From: Gammaproteobacteria bacterium | GTDB taxonomy: Bacteria > Pseudomonadota > Gammaproteobacteria > Burkholderiales > Sulfuricellaceae | Assembly (NCBI GenBank): GCA_018824405.1 | Contig: JAHJGO010000011.1 | Span: forward strand, 171,783-235,782 | DNA length: 64,000 nucleotides | Direction of reading: 5' to 3' | Shown: positions 8,998 through 18,477 of the stretch, one piece after another | Position numbering within the stretch: position 1 is the first letter of the stretch | Layout of the letters: every line of letters starts with the position of its first letter | Program-made: the position numbers and the translations under genes | The notes under the pieces: model-generated | What the model saw: the letters and a program-made list of their open reading frames with translations, nothing else | Databases searched by the model: none | What the model was told of the DNA's origin: nothing

Positions 8998-9125
8998 GAT
9001 TAACCTTTAAAATTACAATTATTATTTATGAATTGATGTGTTTATAGTGACAACACGCTCTAACGAGCCACACGATCTTCCAAGGTGGGAGATGGATGTT
9101 TTAACCTGAAATCAAGGAGCTTGCA

Positions 9126-10547
9126 ATGGCAGTCAAGACCTACAACGCTGGCGTGAAAGAATACCGCGCTACTTACTGGACGCCGGAATACACCCCGCTG
9201 GATACCGACATCCTCGCCTGTTTCAAAATCACGCCGCAGCCTGGTGTGCCCCGTGAAGAAGTTGCCGCTGCTGTGGCCGCAGAATCTTCAACCGGCACCT
9301 GGACCACGGTATGGACCGATCTGCTGACCGATCTGGACTACTACAAAGGCCGCGCCTATCGCATCGAAGACGTACCTGGCGATGACACCTGCTTCTACGC
9401 TTTCGTGGCTTATCCAATCGACCTGTTCGAAGAAGGTTCTGTAGTTAACGTGCTGACCTCGCTGGTCGGCAACGTGTTTGGCTTCAAGGCCCTGCGCGCC
9501 TTGCGTCTGGAAGACATCCGCTTCCCGATCGCTTATGTGAAAACCTGTGGTGGACCTCCCCAGGGTATCCAGGTCGAGCGCGACAAGATGAACAAGTATG
9601 GCCGTCCGATGCTGGGCTGCACGATTAAACCTAAACTGGGGCTGTCCGCCAAGAACTACGGGCGCGCTGTTTACGAATGCCTGCGCGGCGGTCTGGATTT
9701 CACCAAGGACGATGAGAACGTTAACAGCCAGCCATTCATGCGTTGGCGCGATCGTTTCGAATTTGTGCACGAAGCCACCATGAAAGCTCAGCGCGAAACC
9801 GGCGAGCGCAAGGGTCACTACCTGAACGTAACCGCTCCTACACCAGAAATGATGTACGAGCGTGCCGAGTTCGCCAAAGAAATCGGCGCACCGATCATCA
9901 TGCACGACTACCTCACCGGCGGTCTGACCGCTAACACGGGTCTGGCCAACTGGTGCCGCAAGAACGGCATGCTGCTGCACATCCACCGCGCCATGCACGC
10001 CGTGCTGGATCGCAACCCGCACCACGGTATTCACTTCCGCGTCTTGACCAAAGTACTGCGCCTGTCTGGCGGTGACCACCTGCACTCCGGCACCGTGGTG
10101 GGCAAGCTGGAAGGCGACCGCGAAGCAACCTTGGGCTGGATCGACACCATGCGTGACGAATTCATCAAGGAAGACCGCAGCCGCGGCCTGTTCTTCGATC
10201 AGGACTGGGGCTCCATGCCAGGTGTGATCCCGGTTGCTTCCGGCGGGATTCACGTGTGGCACATGCCTGCACTGGTCAGCATCTTCGGTGATGACTCCGT
10301 GCTGCAGTTCGGTGGCGGCACGCTGGGTCACCCATGGGGTAACGCAGCCGGTGCAGCAGCCAACCGCGTCGCACTGGAAGCCAGCGTAGCAGCCCGTAAC
10401 CAGGGTCGTGATATCGAAAAAGAAGGCAAGGACATCCTGACCAAGGCCGCAGCCAGCAGCCCGGAACTGAAGATCGCCATGGAAACCTGGAAAGAGATCA
10501 AGTTCGAGTTTGACACCGTCGACAAGCTGGACGTAGCACACAAGTAG
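9126..10547 (+). CDS. cbbL: RuBisCO large subunit, form IA
   Basis: 473 residues, full length. Catalytic signatures are all present: [11 protein letters not shown] (Lys of the active site), [13 protein letters not shown] with the carbamylated lysine, [19 protein letters not shown] and the mobile loop GKLEGDR. The N-terminal style ([14 protein letters not shown]) and the linked cbbQ/cbbO genes identify the proteobacterial form IA, Q-type, non-carboxysomal enzyme. It carboxylates ribulose-1,5-bisphosphate in the cytosol. The RBS AAGGAGC lies 7 bases before the ATG. cbbS follows after 110 bases containing a strong hairpin. Confidence 0.99.
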   Translation: MAVKTYNAGVKEYRATYWTPEYTPLDTDILACFKITPQPGVPREEVAAAVAAESSTGTWTTVWTDLLTDLDYYKGRAYRIEDVPGDDTCFYAFVAYPIDLFEEGSVVNVLTSLVGNVFGFKALRALRLEDIRFPIAYVKTCGGPPQGIQVERDKMNKYGRPMLGCTIKPKLGLSAKNYGRAVYECLRGGLDFTKDDENVNSQPFMRWRDRFEFVHEATMKAQRETGERKGHYLNVTAPTPEMMYERAEFAKEIGAPIIMHDYLTGGLTANTGLANWCRKNGMLLHIHRAMHAVLDRNPHHGIHFRVLTKVLRLSGGDHLHSGTVVGKLEGDREATLGWIDTMRDEFIKEDRSRGLFFDQDWGSMPGVIPVASGGIHVWHMPALVSIFGDDSVLQFGGGTLGHPWGNAAGAAANRVALEASVAARNQGRDIEKEGKDILTKAAASSPELKIAMETWKEIKFEFDTVDKLDVAHK

Positions 10548-10571
10548 CGGTTTCGCAGGGCGGAACAGGGG

Positions 10572-10594
10572 CCCCGGGGACGATAGTCCCGGGG
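10572..10594 (+). other. stable hairpin between cbbL and cbbS
   Basis: A GC-rich inverted repeat (CCCCGGGGAC / GTCCCGGGG around a GATA tetraloop, one bulged G) without a following T run, so not a simple terminator. Such hairpins between co-transcribed genes often set mRNA stability or processing; a further CCCC at 10600-10603 could form alternative pairings. Function is inference. Confidence 0.6.
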
Positions 10595-10657
10595 ATGTGC
10601 CCCGGAGAAGCCGCCCGGCGACCCAGAGTGGACTCTATTAAATTTAAGGAGCAAATC

Positions 10658-11014
10658 ATGAGTGAAGTAATGGATTACAAGTCGCGCATGTCAGACCCGG
10701 CCAGCCGCAAGTTCGAGACCTTCTCCTACCTGCCAGCCATGACTGCGGATGAGATCAAGACGCAAGTGGAATACCTGGTTTCCAAGGGCTGGAACCCGGC
10801 TATCGAGCACGTCGAGCCGGAATACGTGATGGATTCCTACTGGTATATGTGGAAACTGCCGATGTTCGGCGAAACCGACGTGTCCAAGGTGCTGGCGGAA
10901 GCCGAAGCCTGCCACAAGGCCAACCCTGACAACCACGTGCGTCTGATTGGTTACAACAATTTCAACCAGTCACAAGGCGCGGCGATGGTGATTTTCCGCG
11001 GCAAGACCGTTTGA
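10658..11014 (+). CDS. cbbS: RuBisCO small subunit, form I
   Basis: 118 residues from ATG 10658, which has the RBS AAGGAG seven bases upstream; a longer in-frame extension to 10595 runs through the intergenic hairpin and is rejected. It shows the small-subunit hallmarks [32 protein letters not shown] and [10 protein letters not shown]. It assembles with CbbL into the L8S8 enzyme. A strong terminator follows the stop. Confidence 0.98.
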   Translation: MSEVMDYKSRMSDPASRKFETFSYLPAMTADEIKTQVEYLVSKGWNPAIEHVEPEYVMDSYWYMWKLPMFGETDVSKVLAEAEACHKANPDNHVRLIGYNNFNQSQGAAMVIFRGKTV

Positions 11015-11026
11015 TGTATTGATTTT

Positions 11027-11063
11027 TCCCGCCGCAGTGTCATCGACTGTGGCGGGATTTTCT
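11027..11063 (+). terminator. rho-independent terminator after cbbS
   Basis: A 12-bp stem (TCCCGCCGCAGT / ACTGTGGCGGGA, one G-T pair) with a 7-base loop, followed by TTTTCT. It separates cbbLS from cbbQO, so cbbQO expression would need read-through or its own promoter, which would favour high cbbLS relative to cbbQO. Confidence 0.85.
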
Positions 11064-11153
11064 GGCGCATGGACGAAAACGGCTGACGCGAAGCAAATGG
11101 TATAAAGCGCGGCCTTTTTCGTCCCTGTGTTGACCGATAGATGGAGACCGAAA

Positions 11154-11957
11154 ATGAGCGACATCATCCAGCAGTACCGTATCGAAAAAGAACCCTATTA
11201 CCGCCCCGTCTCGGACGAGGTGGAGCTCTACGAAGCCGCCTACAGCGTGCGCATGCCGATGATGCTGAAAGGGCCGACTGGCTGCGGCAAGACCCGCTTC
11301 GTCGAGCACATGGCCTGGAAGCTGGGTAAGCCGCTGATTACCGTGGCCTGCAACGAAGACATGACCGCCTCCGATCTGGTTGGACGTTTCCTGCTCGATG
11401 CCAACGGCACCCGCTGGCAGGATGGCCCGCTGGCCATTGCCGCCCGCTTCGGCGCGATCTGCTATCTCGATGAAGTGGTGGAAGCGCGCCAGGACACCAC
11501 CGTGGTGATCCACCCGCTGACCGACAACCGCCGCGTGCTGCCGCTGGAAAAGAAAGGCGAGCTGGTCCACGCCCATCCCGACTTTCAGCTGGTGATTTCC
11601 TACAACCCCGGCTACCAGAGCCTGATGAAAGATCTGAAGCAATCCACCAAGCAGCGTTTCGGCGGCCTCGATTTCAACTACCCCGATCACGCCATTGAAA
11701 CCGAAATCGTCACCCATGAAACCGGCGTCAAGGCGGAAGTGGCCGGCAAGCTGGTGTCCATCGCCGAACGCGCCCGCAACCTCAAGGGGCATGGTCTGGA
11801 TGAAGGCATCTCGACGCGTATGCTGATCTACGCAGGCAGCCTGATTGCTACCGGTGTCGATCCGGTCAAAGCCTGCCGCGTGGCCCTGGTGCGTCCGATC
11901 ACCGACGATCCGGACATGCGCGATGCGCTGGATGCGGCCGTAACCACGTTTTTTTAG
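11154..11957 (+). CDS. cbbQ: RuBisCO activase subunit CbbQ (MoxR-type AAA+)
   Basis: 267 residues from ATG 11154 (RBS GGAGA nine bases upstream). Walker A is [10 protein letters not shown] (about residue 40), Walker B CYLDEV (about 104), with a sensor-1 asparagine in ISYNPGYQS. CbbQ hexamers work with CbbO to remove inhibitory sugar phosphates from form I RuBisCO in an ATP-dependent remodelling reaction. It is followed by cbbO across an 88-base spacer that holds an intergenic palindromic repeat. Confidence 0.96.
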   Translation: MSDIIQQYRIEKEPYYRPVSDEVELYEAAYSVRMPMMLKGPTGCGKTRFVEHMAWKLGKPLITVACNEDMTASDLVGRFLLDANGTRWQDGPLAIAARFGAICYLDEVVEARQDTTVVIHPLTDNRRVLPLEKKGELVHAHPDFQLVISYNPGYQSLMKDLKQSTKQRFGGLDFNYPDHAIETEIVTHETGVKAEVAGKLVSIAERARNLKGHGLDEGISTRMLIYAGSLIATGVDPVKACRVALVRPITDDPDMRDALDAAVTTFF

Positions 11958-11962
11958 TAATG

Positions 11963-12034
11963 GGTAAATAGTGATGGGGAATGGGTAAAACCGCACTGTT
12001 TTTACGCATCTCACATTCCTCATCACCCATCACA
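11963..12034. repeat. imperfect palindromic intergenic repeat, family B copy 1
   Basis: Between cbbQ and cbbO. Outer arms GTGATGGG (11971-11978) and CCCATCAC (12026-12033) pair perfectly; inner arms GTAAAA (11985-11990) and TTTTAC (12000-12005) nest inside. The same text style (GTGATG-GGAATGGGG ... CATCACCCATCAC) recurs at 39001-39070 before lipB, so this is a dispersed repeat family, not a unique regulatory hairpin. Confidence 0.7.
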
Positions 12035-12045
12035 AGGGGTTTGCC

Positions 12046-14439
12046 ATGAGCATCAATCTCGAAGACTATCAGGAACTGATCGACGCGCTTTCCCCGGAGC
12101 TGCAGGAAAGCCTCTATGCCGCGTGGCATGAAGCGGCCCGGGTATTCAGCGCGCGCGGTCTGGATAATTACCTCAAGGGCGCTGCTGCCCTGAAAACGCT
12201 GGGCAAGGGCGATGATCTGATCGCCACCTGGATCGACCATGCGCCGCTGGTGGCCAAGGAAATCGGCGAAGACATCATTCCGGATCTGATTCAGACTGTG
12301 CTGGAACTGGCCTCCAAGACCTCGGGTGCAGTCATTGAACTGGTGCTGAGCACCGCGCCCACGGCGGCCAACCGTCTTGGCGACGAAACCCTGTTCCGCG
12401 CCTATCTGCAATTCCTCAATACCCTGCTGTCGCAGGCGCCGCGTGGCGTGCGCCCGATGCTGGAAAACCTGGAAATGCTGTTCAGCCAGCTCACCCTGGG
12501 CGGCCTGCGCCGCTGGGCGCTGTGGGGCGCGCATGCCCATCGCACCAACTACCCGGAGCAGGGCAACTACTTCAGCCTGCAGTCCAAGGAATCGCTGGCC
12601 ATGCTCCAGAAGGAGCGCAAGGGCACGTTGTTCATCGATGTGCAGCGCCGCATCAACATGTATCTGCGTGCCCTGTGGGCACGGGATTTCTTCATGAAGC
12701 CGACTTCTGGCGACTTCGAGACGCGGGAAGGCTACCGGCCCTATGTCGAGGGGTATTTTCTTCACCTGCCCGATGCCTACGATGATTTCACATCCCCCAC
12801 AGGGGCACGTTTGGCCCCTCTCCCGCAAGCGGGAGAGGGTTCGGGAGAGGGTAACATCCGCATCCCCGGCCTGGAAATGTACCGCGCTGCCGCCGCTCAC
12901 AGCGCCGCCCATCTCGTTTATACCAACGACCCGATCTCGGCCGAAGCGCTCAATCCCTGGCAGATGGCGGTGATCAGCGTGATCGAGGATGCCCGGGTGG
13001 AAACCCTGTCGATTCGCAAGTTTCCCGGCCTGAAGCATCTTTGGGCGCAATTGCACAGCATCGAATCCGGGCAGGGCAACTCGGCCGGGGATTATCTCAA
13101 CCGCCTGGCGCGTGCGCTGCTGGATGAAAGTTTCGAAGACAACGATCCGTGGATCGCGCAGGGTCGGGTATTGTTCAAACAGGCCGGAGATCGTCTCGAC
13201 AGCAACCAGGTCTCCTGGGACGTCGGCGTACAACTGGCGCATGAATTCATGGTCAAGCGCATCCCCTTCAACCCGCGCACCGATCTGCTTAGCGCGCCGT
13301 ACCGCGACGACAATCGTTATTTCTGGGAATTCGAGGAATTCGACTTCGAAAAGTCCATGGCAGCGGGATACGACACGGTCAAGCAGGTCAGGAAGCATGT
13401 CAGCCTGATGGAGTTCGCCAACGAAATCGACGTCGAGAACGCCGGCGACGACGCGGAAGAAATCTGGGTGCTGGGCACGGAACTCTTTCCCTATGAGGAC
13501 ATGGGCAAGTCTTACAACGAACTGGAAGGCAAGGAACCGGTTTCCGAGCCCTACCATTATTCGGAGTGGGATTACCAGATCCAGCTCGAGCGCCCGGCAT
13601 GGGCCACGGTGCTGGAAAAGCGGGCAAAAGCCGGTGATCTGCAACTGATCAACGACATCACTTCACAACACAAGCGCACCATCGGTCGGCTGAAGTTCTT
13701 GCTCGATGCCCTGCAGCCGCAGGGGGTGACGCGTATCCGCAAGCTGGAGGACGGCGATGAGGTGGACGTGAATGCCGCCATCCGCGCCATGATCGATATC
13801 CGCATGGGCCATCAGCCCGACCCGCGCATCATGATGCGTTCGGTGCGCAAGGTGCGCGACATTTCGGTGATGGTGCTGCTGGATCTGTCCGAATCCACCA
13901 ACGATAAGGTGAGCGGGCAGGAATACAGCGTGCTGGACTTGCAGCGTCAGGCTACCGTGTTGCTGGCGGACGCCATCAACAAGATCGGCGACCCCTTCGC
14001 GATTCACGGTTTCTGCTCGGACGGGCGTCACAATGTCGAATATTCCCGTTTCAAGGATTTCGACCAGCCTTACAACGAAGTGCCGAAGTCCCGTCTGGCA
14101 GGTATGAGCGGCCAGCTCTCCACGCGCATGGGGGCGGCCATTCGCCATGCAGGGCATTATCTGAAGCTGCAGAAATCGGCCAAGAAGCTGCTGCTGGTGA
14201 TCACCGACGGCGAACCGGCCGACGTGGATGTGCGCGATCCGCAGTATTTGCGTTACGATACCAAGAAGGCCGTGGAGGAAATGGCCCGTTCAGGTGTGAC
14301 GACTTTCTGCATGTCGCTCGACCCGCGAGCGGATCAATATGTTTCACGGATTTTCGGGGCCAAGAACTACATGGTAGTGGACCATGTGGAGCGCCTGCCG
14401 GAGAAATTGCCGGTACTTTATGCAGGATTGACGCGATGA
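12046..14439 (+). CDS. cbbO: RuBisCO activase adaptor CbbO (VWA domain)
   Basis: 797 residues. The N-terminal two thirds is the CbbO-specific region; the C-terminal von Willebrand A domain (about 605-790) has the MIDAS motif DLSES in VMVLLDLSESTND. CbbO docks the CbbQ hexamer onto RuBisCO through this domain. Unusual: codons around 12793-12855 encode the peptide TGARLAPLPQAGEGSGEG, which is the translation of a REP-like palindrome inserted in frame. The stop overlaps the next ATG (ATGA). Confidence 0.95.
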   Translation: MSINLEDYQELIDALSPELQESLYAAWHEAARVFSARGLDNYLKGAAALKTLGKGDDLIATWIDHAPLVAKEIGEDIIPDLIQTVLELASKTSGAVIELVLSTAPTAANRLGDETLFRAYLQFLNTLLSQAPRGVRPMLENLEMLFSQLTLGGLRRWALWGAHAHRTNYPEQGNYFSLQSKESLAMLQKERKGTLFIDVQRRINMYLRALWARDFFMKPTSGDFETREGYRPYVEGYFLHLPDAYDDFTSPTGARLAPLPQAGEGSGEGNIRIPGLEMYRAAAAHSAAHLVYTNDPISAEALNPWQMAVISVIEDARVETLSIRKFPGLKHLWAQLHSIESGQGNSAGDYLNRLARALLDESFEDNDPWIAQGRVLFKQAGDRLDSNQVSWDVGVQLAHEFMVKRIPFNPRTDLLSAPYRDDNRYFWEFEEFDFEKSMAAGYDTVKQVRKHVSLMEFANEIDVENAGDDAEEIWVLGTELFPYEDMGKSYNELEGKEPVSEPYHYSEWDYQIQLERPAWATVLEKRAKAGDLQLINDITSQHKRTIGRLKFLLDALQPQGVTRIRKLEDGDEVDVNAAIRAMIDIRMGHQPDPRIMMRSVRKVRDISVMVLLDLSESTNDKVSGQEYSVLDLQRQATVLLADAINKIGDPFAIHGFCSDGRHNVEYSRFKDFDQPYNEVPKSRLAGMSGQLSTRMGAAIRHAGHYLKLQKSAKKLLLVITDGEPADVDVRDPQYLRYDTKKAVEEMARSGVTTFCMSLDPRADQYVSRIFGAKNYMVVDHVERLPEKLPVLYAGLTR
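12803..12852. repeat. REP-like palindrome (family A) inserted in frame in cbbO
   Basis: Core CCCTCTCCCGC-AA-GCGGGAGAGGG (12816-12839) is a perfect 11-bp stem, followed by a third GGGAGAGGG copy at 12843-12851. This sequence style is a common dispersed palindrome of proteobacterial intergenic regions, where it is normally non-coding. Here it keeps the frame open and adds roughly 17-20 residues between YDDF and NIRIPGLEMYRAA. Confidence 0.85.
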
Positions 14440-14738
14440 CAGTACAAACTTATGTCGGTATCGACCAGGATACCAACGCCGGCCTGACACACCTCGGGCG
14501 TATGGTGCGTGATGCCTGGGTATTCGGCATCCTGCCCGAAACGGAAACCTGTGCGGGCTGGGACTCAGCGCGCATGCAGAACCTGTACGAGCAGGTGTAT
14601 GCCGCCTGGGAACCCTACGCTCATCTGCCCAGCCGGCTTCCGGAGGAACTGCGCGAGCGGCACACGCGGTTTTATGCCCAGGCCATCACGGCTGCCCGTG
14701 GCGAGGGCTGGGACCCGGAGCTTGGCGAGGACGAATAA
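14436..14738 (+). CDS. conserved-looking small protein encoded after cbbO
   Basis: 100 residues, acidic, no signal peptide or membrane segment, no recognised domain. The ATG overlaps the cbbO stop by four bases, so it is translationally coupled to cbbO and probably made with it. The many aromatic residues and the pattern GRMVRDAWVFGILPETETCAGW suggest a folded globular protein. Inference from position: an accessory of the CbbQO activase or RuBisCO assembly. Confidence 0.75.
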   Translation: MTVQTYVGIDQDTNAGLTHLGRMVRDAWVFGILPETETCAGWDSARMQNLYEQVYAAWEPYAHLPSRLPEELRERHTRFYAQAITAARGEGWDPELGEDE

Positions 14739-14749
14739 GACGCCTGAAA

Positions 14750-15160
14750 TCAGGGTCGTCCAGGGGCCGGAAACTTGAGCACCCGCGCCGATCCCTCAAA
14801 GCGGCCCTTCGCGGCCAAGTCGGTCAAAGCGCGAGGAAACTCCGCCAGCAGGCGTGCCATCAAGCCTGAGGAAGAGAGCCGATAGTAAACTGCCTCGTAG
14901 GCCACCGGTTCATCCAGGGAAACGCGCCTCTGGGGCTGAAAATTCTGCCAAGCAACGTCAATCCAGCATTTACGCTCACCATCGAGGAATACAACCTCCT
15001 CGGCGTCCAGAATCGCCAGATACTGCATGGGGCGGATCGGGACGAACAGACAGCCAGACGTACTGCGCGAAAGCAGCGCATGTGCCAGATTGTAAGTTGC
15101 AGCAGACAGAAAGAGAGACTCGCGAGCGGATTCAGGATCACGATAGCAGGTAATTTCCAT
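14750..15160 (-). CDS. hypothetical cytosolic protein (136 aa)
   Basis: No signal peptide or membrane segment and no motif I recognise; the sequence contains MEITCYRDPESARESLFLSA at the start and AILDAEEVVFLDGERKCWIDVAW centrally, a beta-rich pattern. The ATG at 15160 has GGAG five bases before it and is preferred over the GTG two codons upstream. It is convergent with the cbb operon, 11 bases from the last stop. Function unknown. Confidence 0.65.
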   Translation of the reverse strand: MEITCYRDPESARESLFLSAATYNLAHALLSRSTSGCLFVPIRPMQYLAILDAEEVVFLDGERKCWIDVAWQNFQPQRRVSLDEPVAYEAVYYRLSSSGLMARLLAEFPRALTDLAAKGRFEGSARVLKFPAPGRP

Positions 15161-15183
15161 GTGCACTCCATGATAGTGGACAG

Positions 15184-15211
15184 GCTACAATAATTATCCA
15201 TGCTTTGTAGC
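15184..15211. promoter_or_regulatory. inverted repeat upstream of psiE
   Basis: GCTACAA (15184-15190) and TTGTAGC (15205-15211) form a perfect 7-bp dyad in the 69-base divergent spacer ahead of the psiE-like gene. Could be an operator or a leader hairpin; no regulator can be named. Confidence 0.35.
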
Positions 15212-15229
15212 ACCTAAAGGGGCTGAACG

Positions 15230-15664
15230 ATGAAAAAACCAATTCAGGAATTCAACAAATGGCTGCTCTCGCTGGTCGAACACCTTGGCCTCTTGGTGAT
15301 TGCCATCGCCACAGTGTTTGCCATGGGCAGCGAAGTCATGGTCATGGTCCATGCGGCGCAGGTCACCTTGGCCGACCTGTTGTTGCTCTTTCTCTATCTG
15401 GAAGTGCTGGCGATGGTCGGACTGTATTACGGCACAGGCAAGCTGCCGGTGCGCTTCCCATTGTATATCGGCATGGTGGCCCTGGCGCGTTACCTGATCC
15501 TGGACATGAAAGCTATGGATGACTGGCGCATGCTCGCGGTGAGCGGCTCGATCCTGATGTTGACAATTGCAGTTCTGATGATCCGGTTTGGTCATGTCCG
15601 CTACCCATATCTAGGCGAAGAGCAGGCAGCCGAATTAAGAAATGCGAACCAGACAAAAAATTGA
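15230..15664 (+). CDS. PsiE-family inner-membrane protein
   Basis: 144 residues with four predicted transmembrane segments (about 18-36, 45-66, 75-95, 103-122). The pattern ADLLLLFLYLEVLAMVGLYY and LPVRFPLYIGMVALARYLILDMK is typical of the phosphate-starvation-inducible PsiE family. Biochemical role unknown; in enterobacteria it responds to Pho and Crp. No Pho box was identified here. The RBS is AAAGGGGCTGAACG before the ATG. Confidence 0.85.
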   Translation: MKKPIQEFNKWLLSLVEHLGLLVIAIATVFAMGSEVMVMVHAAQVTLADLLLLFLYLEVLAMVGLYYGTGKLPVRFPLYIGMVALARYLILDMKAMDDWRMLAVSGSILMLTIAVLMIRFGHVRYPYLGEEQAAELRNANQTKN

Positions 15665-15739
15665 GCGGGTTGCGGAATCCAGAATATAGCGCCGTGCCGT
15701 TTGGAAAAAACACATTAAAGATCAGGGAATTTTCGAAGA

Positions 15740-16237
15740 ATGAGTGAACAAGTGAAAGTTGGCGTCGTCATGGGCAGCACCAGCGACTGGGAAGTCATGC
15801 AACACGCCTGCGACATGCTGCGCAAATTCGGTGTGCCCTATGAGGCACGCGTGGTGTCGGCCCACCGCACCCCGGACCTGCTGTTCAAATATGCTGAAGA
15901 TGCGGCCGCTCGCGGGCTGGCCTGCATCATCGCCGGTGCTGGCGGGGCGGCTCACCTGCCAGGCATGCTGGCGGCCAAGACGGCCGTGCCGGTGCTGGGT
16001 GTGCCTGTTCCTTCACGCTATCTGAAGGGGATCGACTCGTTGCTGTCCATCGTGCAGATGCCGAAAGGCATTCCGGTCGCCACCTTCGCCGTAGGCGAAT
16101 CGGGAGCGGCCAATGCAGCATTGTTTGCCACTGCTATCCTTGCGCTTCACGATCCCGTCATTGCAGGACTCCTGGCCGATTTCCGCAAGGCGCAGAGCGA
16201 AGCGGCGCTGGCATCGACCCTGCCGGAGCAGCCATGA
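15740..16237 (+). CDS. purE: N5-carboxyaminoimidazole ribonucleotide mutase
   Basis: 165 residues. Class I PurE signatures: [10 protein letters not shown] near the start, VVSAHRTPD with the catalytic His, and [13 protein letters not shown]. It converts N5-CAIR to CAIR in purine synthesis, working directly after PurK, whose gene overlaps its stop by four bases. Confidence 0.98.
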   Translation: MSEQVKVGVVMGSTSDWEVMQHACDMLRKFGVPYEARVVSAHRTPDLLFKYAEDAAARGLACIIAGAGGAAHLPGMLAAKTAVPVLGVPVPSRYLKGIDSLLSIVQMPKGIPVATFAVGESGAANAALFATAILALHDPVIAGLLADFRKAQSEAALASTLPEQP

Positions 16238-17367
16238 TCCTGCCACCTTCAACTCTCGGTATTCTTGGCGGTGGCCAACTCGGTCGCATGTTCGCGATTG
16301 CCGCGCGCACCATGGGTTTCCGCGTGATGGTGCTGGACCCCGATTCGGAAAGCCCTGCGGGCGCTCTTGCCGACACGCATCTGTGCGCCGACTACCGCGA
16401 CCGGGCCGCGCTGGAACGTATGGGCCGTGCCTGTGCGGCAGTCACCACTGAATTCGAAAACGTGCCGGCCGACAGTCTGGAATTTCTGGCACAGTTCTGT
16501 CCGGTGCGTCCCGGCGCGGCCGTTGTCTCAATTGCCCAGGACCGTCGCCTTGAAAAGACTTTCCTGCAATCGAACGGCTTCGCTACAGCGCCATTTGCGA
16601 CTGTGGAAAACCATGCTGACCTTGCTGTGGCATTTAAAAACATCGGTGCGCCCTCCCTGCTCAAGACGGCCCGCATGGGCTACGATGGCAAAGGCCAGGT
16701 GAGAGTAAACAGCCTCGCCGAACTGGAGAGTGCATTCGAAACTTTGGGCGCGGTGCCCTGCGTGCTGGAAGCCTGGCTACCGCTGCAGACAGAAATCTCG
16801 GTGGTAGTGGCGCGCGGCACGGACGGCCAGACCGCAGCCTTTCCGGCAGCAGAAAACCGGCACGCCAACGGCATCCTGGATATCAGCATTGCGCCCGCTC
16901 AAGTCACTGCGGAACTGGCCGGAAAGGCACTAGAAACTGCCACCGCGATTGCCGCCTCACTTGATTACTGTGGCATGCTGGCCGTGGAGTTCTTCATCCT
17001 CGGTGATGGGCGTCTGCTGATCAACGAAATCGCCCCCCGCCCGCACAATAGCGGCCACTATACGCTGGATGCCTGCCTGACTACGCAGTTCGAGCAGCAG
17101 GTGCGGGCGCTGGCAGGTTTGCCGCTGGGCGCACCCGACCTGCTGCGCCCGGTAGCGATGGTCAACCTGCTCGGCGATCTGTGGAGGGAGGGGCAGGAAC
17201 CGCCCTGGGATGTCGTGTTGAGTCAGCCGCGTGCCAAGCTGCATCTGTACGGCAAGCTGGGAGCCCGCCCCGGCCGCAAGATGGGCCACTTCAACGTGCT
17301 GGCCGAAAGCGCCGACGCCGCACTCCAGGCCGCGCTCGAAATGAAAACAGCACTGGCAATAGAATAA
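16234..17367 (+). CDS. purK: N5-carboxyaminoimidazole ribonucleotide synthase
   Basis: 377 residues of the ATP-grasp family. The N-terminal Rossmann motif [11 protein letters not shown], the ATP-grasp region [12 protein letters not shown] (about 145-156) and the metal-binding [23 protein letters not shown] (about 250-273) are all present. It makes N5-CAIR from AIR, bicarbonate and ATP, supplying PurE. Overlaps purE by ATGA, so the pair is an operon. Confidence 0.98.
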   Translation: MILPPSTLGILGGGQLGRMFAIAARTMGFRVMVLDPDSESPAGALADTHLCADYRDRAALERMGRACAAVTTEFENVPADSLEFLAQFCPVRPGAAVVSIAQDRRLEKTFLQSNGFATAPFATVENHADLAVAFKNIGAPSLLKTARMGYDGKGQVRVNSLAELESAFETLGAVPCVLEAWLPLQTEISVVVARGTDGQTAAFPAAENRHANGILDISIAPAQVTAELAGKALETATAIAASLDYCGMLAVEFFILGDGRLLINEIAPRPHNSGHYTLDACLTTQFEQQVRALAGLPLGAPDLLRPVAMVNLLGDLWREGQEPPWDVVLSQPRAKLHLYGKLGARPGRKMGHFNVLAESADAALQAALEMKTALAIE

Positions 17368-17397
17368 CCAAGCGGGTAAAGACATAAAAAGACCATC

Positions 17398-18276
17398 ATG
17401 CCACTAGTACAAATGAGCGACATGCTGAACCATGCCTACCGTCATTCCTATGCCATTGGCGCATTTGGTGTGGTAACGCTGGATTTTCTCGAAGCCATCA
17501 TCAAGGCGGCGGAAAATTATCGCGCACCGGTGATTCTCAATCTGGCCGAATCGCATTTCGATTACTACGATTTCGATTTGCTGGCGCCGGCGGTGGTGGC
17601 TGCAGCGCAGCGCGCCAAGGTGCCAGTGGCAATCCATCTCGATCATGGCCATAGTCTGGAATCCGCCGAGCGGGCGATTCACTGCGGTTTCAGCGGGGTG
17701 ATGTTGGACTGCTCGGACCAGCCCTTCGAAGACAATCTGCGCATGACGCGTGAAGTGGTCACCCTGGCGCATGCCAGCGGGGTGGCTGTCGAGGCCGAGC
17801 TGGGTTATGTGCCGGGAGGGGAGGGCGAGAACGCCGAGAATCTGTCGCACGAGTTTGAATACACTTCGCATTCGGAAGCCAAGGTGTTCGTGGCGCGTAC
17901 CGGGGTGGATTGCCTGGCGGTGTCGATTGGTACAATACATGGACGGATGAAGGGCACCCCAAAGCTGGATTATGCGCGTCTGGCGAAAATCAACGAGGCG
18001 GTGGGCATCCCGCTGGTGATTCACGGTGGCAGTGGCCTGTCGGACGAACAGTTCCGCAAGCTGATCGCCAACGGCGTAGCCAAGATCAACTATTACACCG
18101 CGCTTTCCGACCTTGCCGTAAAGCATATCCGGGACAACCCTTCCATCGGAGACAGCGGTTACATGGCGCTCAAGCGCAGCATCCGCGAAGCGGTGCGCGC
18201 CGAGGTGGAGCGCTGCATTCGCCTGTGGGGCAGCGGCGGGCGCGCGGCGGAGGTGCTGGAACAGTGCCGTCATTAG
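17398..18276 (+). CDS. class II fructose-bisphosphate aldolase family protein
   Basis: 292 residues. Class II aldolase hallmarks are the AIHLDHGHSLE motif (catalytic Asp and Zn-binding His), the EAELGYVPGGEG loop, GTIHGRMKG and VIHGGSG (Zn ligands), and NGVAKINYYT near the end. Size and motifs fit the type B subgroup (GatY/KbaY/FbaA-like) better than the longer aldolase usual for the Calvin cycle, so the exact ketose-bisphosphate substrate (fructose, sedoheptulose or tagatose type) is open. It lies 30 bases after purK. Confidence 0.88.
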   Translation: MPLVQMSDMLNHAYRHSYAIGAFGVVTLDFLEAIIKAAENYRAPVILNLAESHFDYYDFDLLAPAVVAAAQRAKVPVAIHLDHGHSLESAERAIHCGFSGVMLDCSDQPFEDNLRMTREVVTLAHASGVAVEAELGYVPGGEGENAENLSHEFEYTSHSEAKVFVARTGVDCLAVSIGTIHGRMKGTPKLDYARLAKINEAVGIPLVIHGGSGLSDEQFRKLIANGVAKINYYTALSDLAVKHIRDNPSIGDSGYMALKRSIREAVRAEVERCIRLWGSGGRAAEVLEQCRH

Positions 18277-18324
18277 AAGCAAGCGGAACATGCCGTTTTC
18301 TACCGTGACCCACATGCCCAAAAA

Positions 18325-18354
18325 TTAGGCGCCAACTCAGCACTCTGTTATGAT
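18325..18354 (+). promoter_or_regulatory. sigma70-like promoter with long leader for rhlE
   Basis: TTAGGC, an 18-base spacer, then TATGAT (18349-18354). Transcription from here would give a leader of about 115 bases before the rhlE ATG. Long structured leaders are common for DEAD-box helicase genes and may mediate cold-shock or autoregulatory control; that part is inference. Confidence 0.5.
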
Positions 18355-18477
18355 GCCGGCCTGCGGCATTTGTCTCCAGTCCTCGCGCCGCTGCCCTTCC
18401 GGCTTATCAAACCCCCTATTCGTCCCAAGACTGGCGCCCTCAAAGAGCGACTGGCCGATATTATTTTCAGGAATTTC

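Noticed and set aside
9288-10541. 417-codon minus-strand frame opposite cbbL
   Set aside because: Antisense shadow of RuBisCO coding bias.
11899-13644. 581-codon minus-strand frame opposite cbbO
   Set aside because: Contains translated repeat text and no recognised domain; shadow of cbbO.
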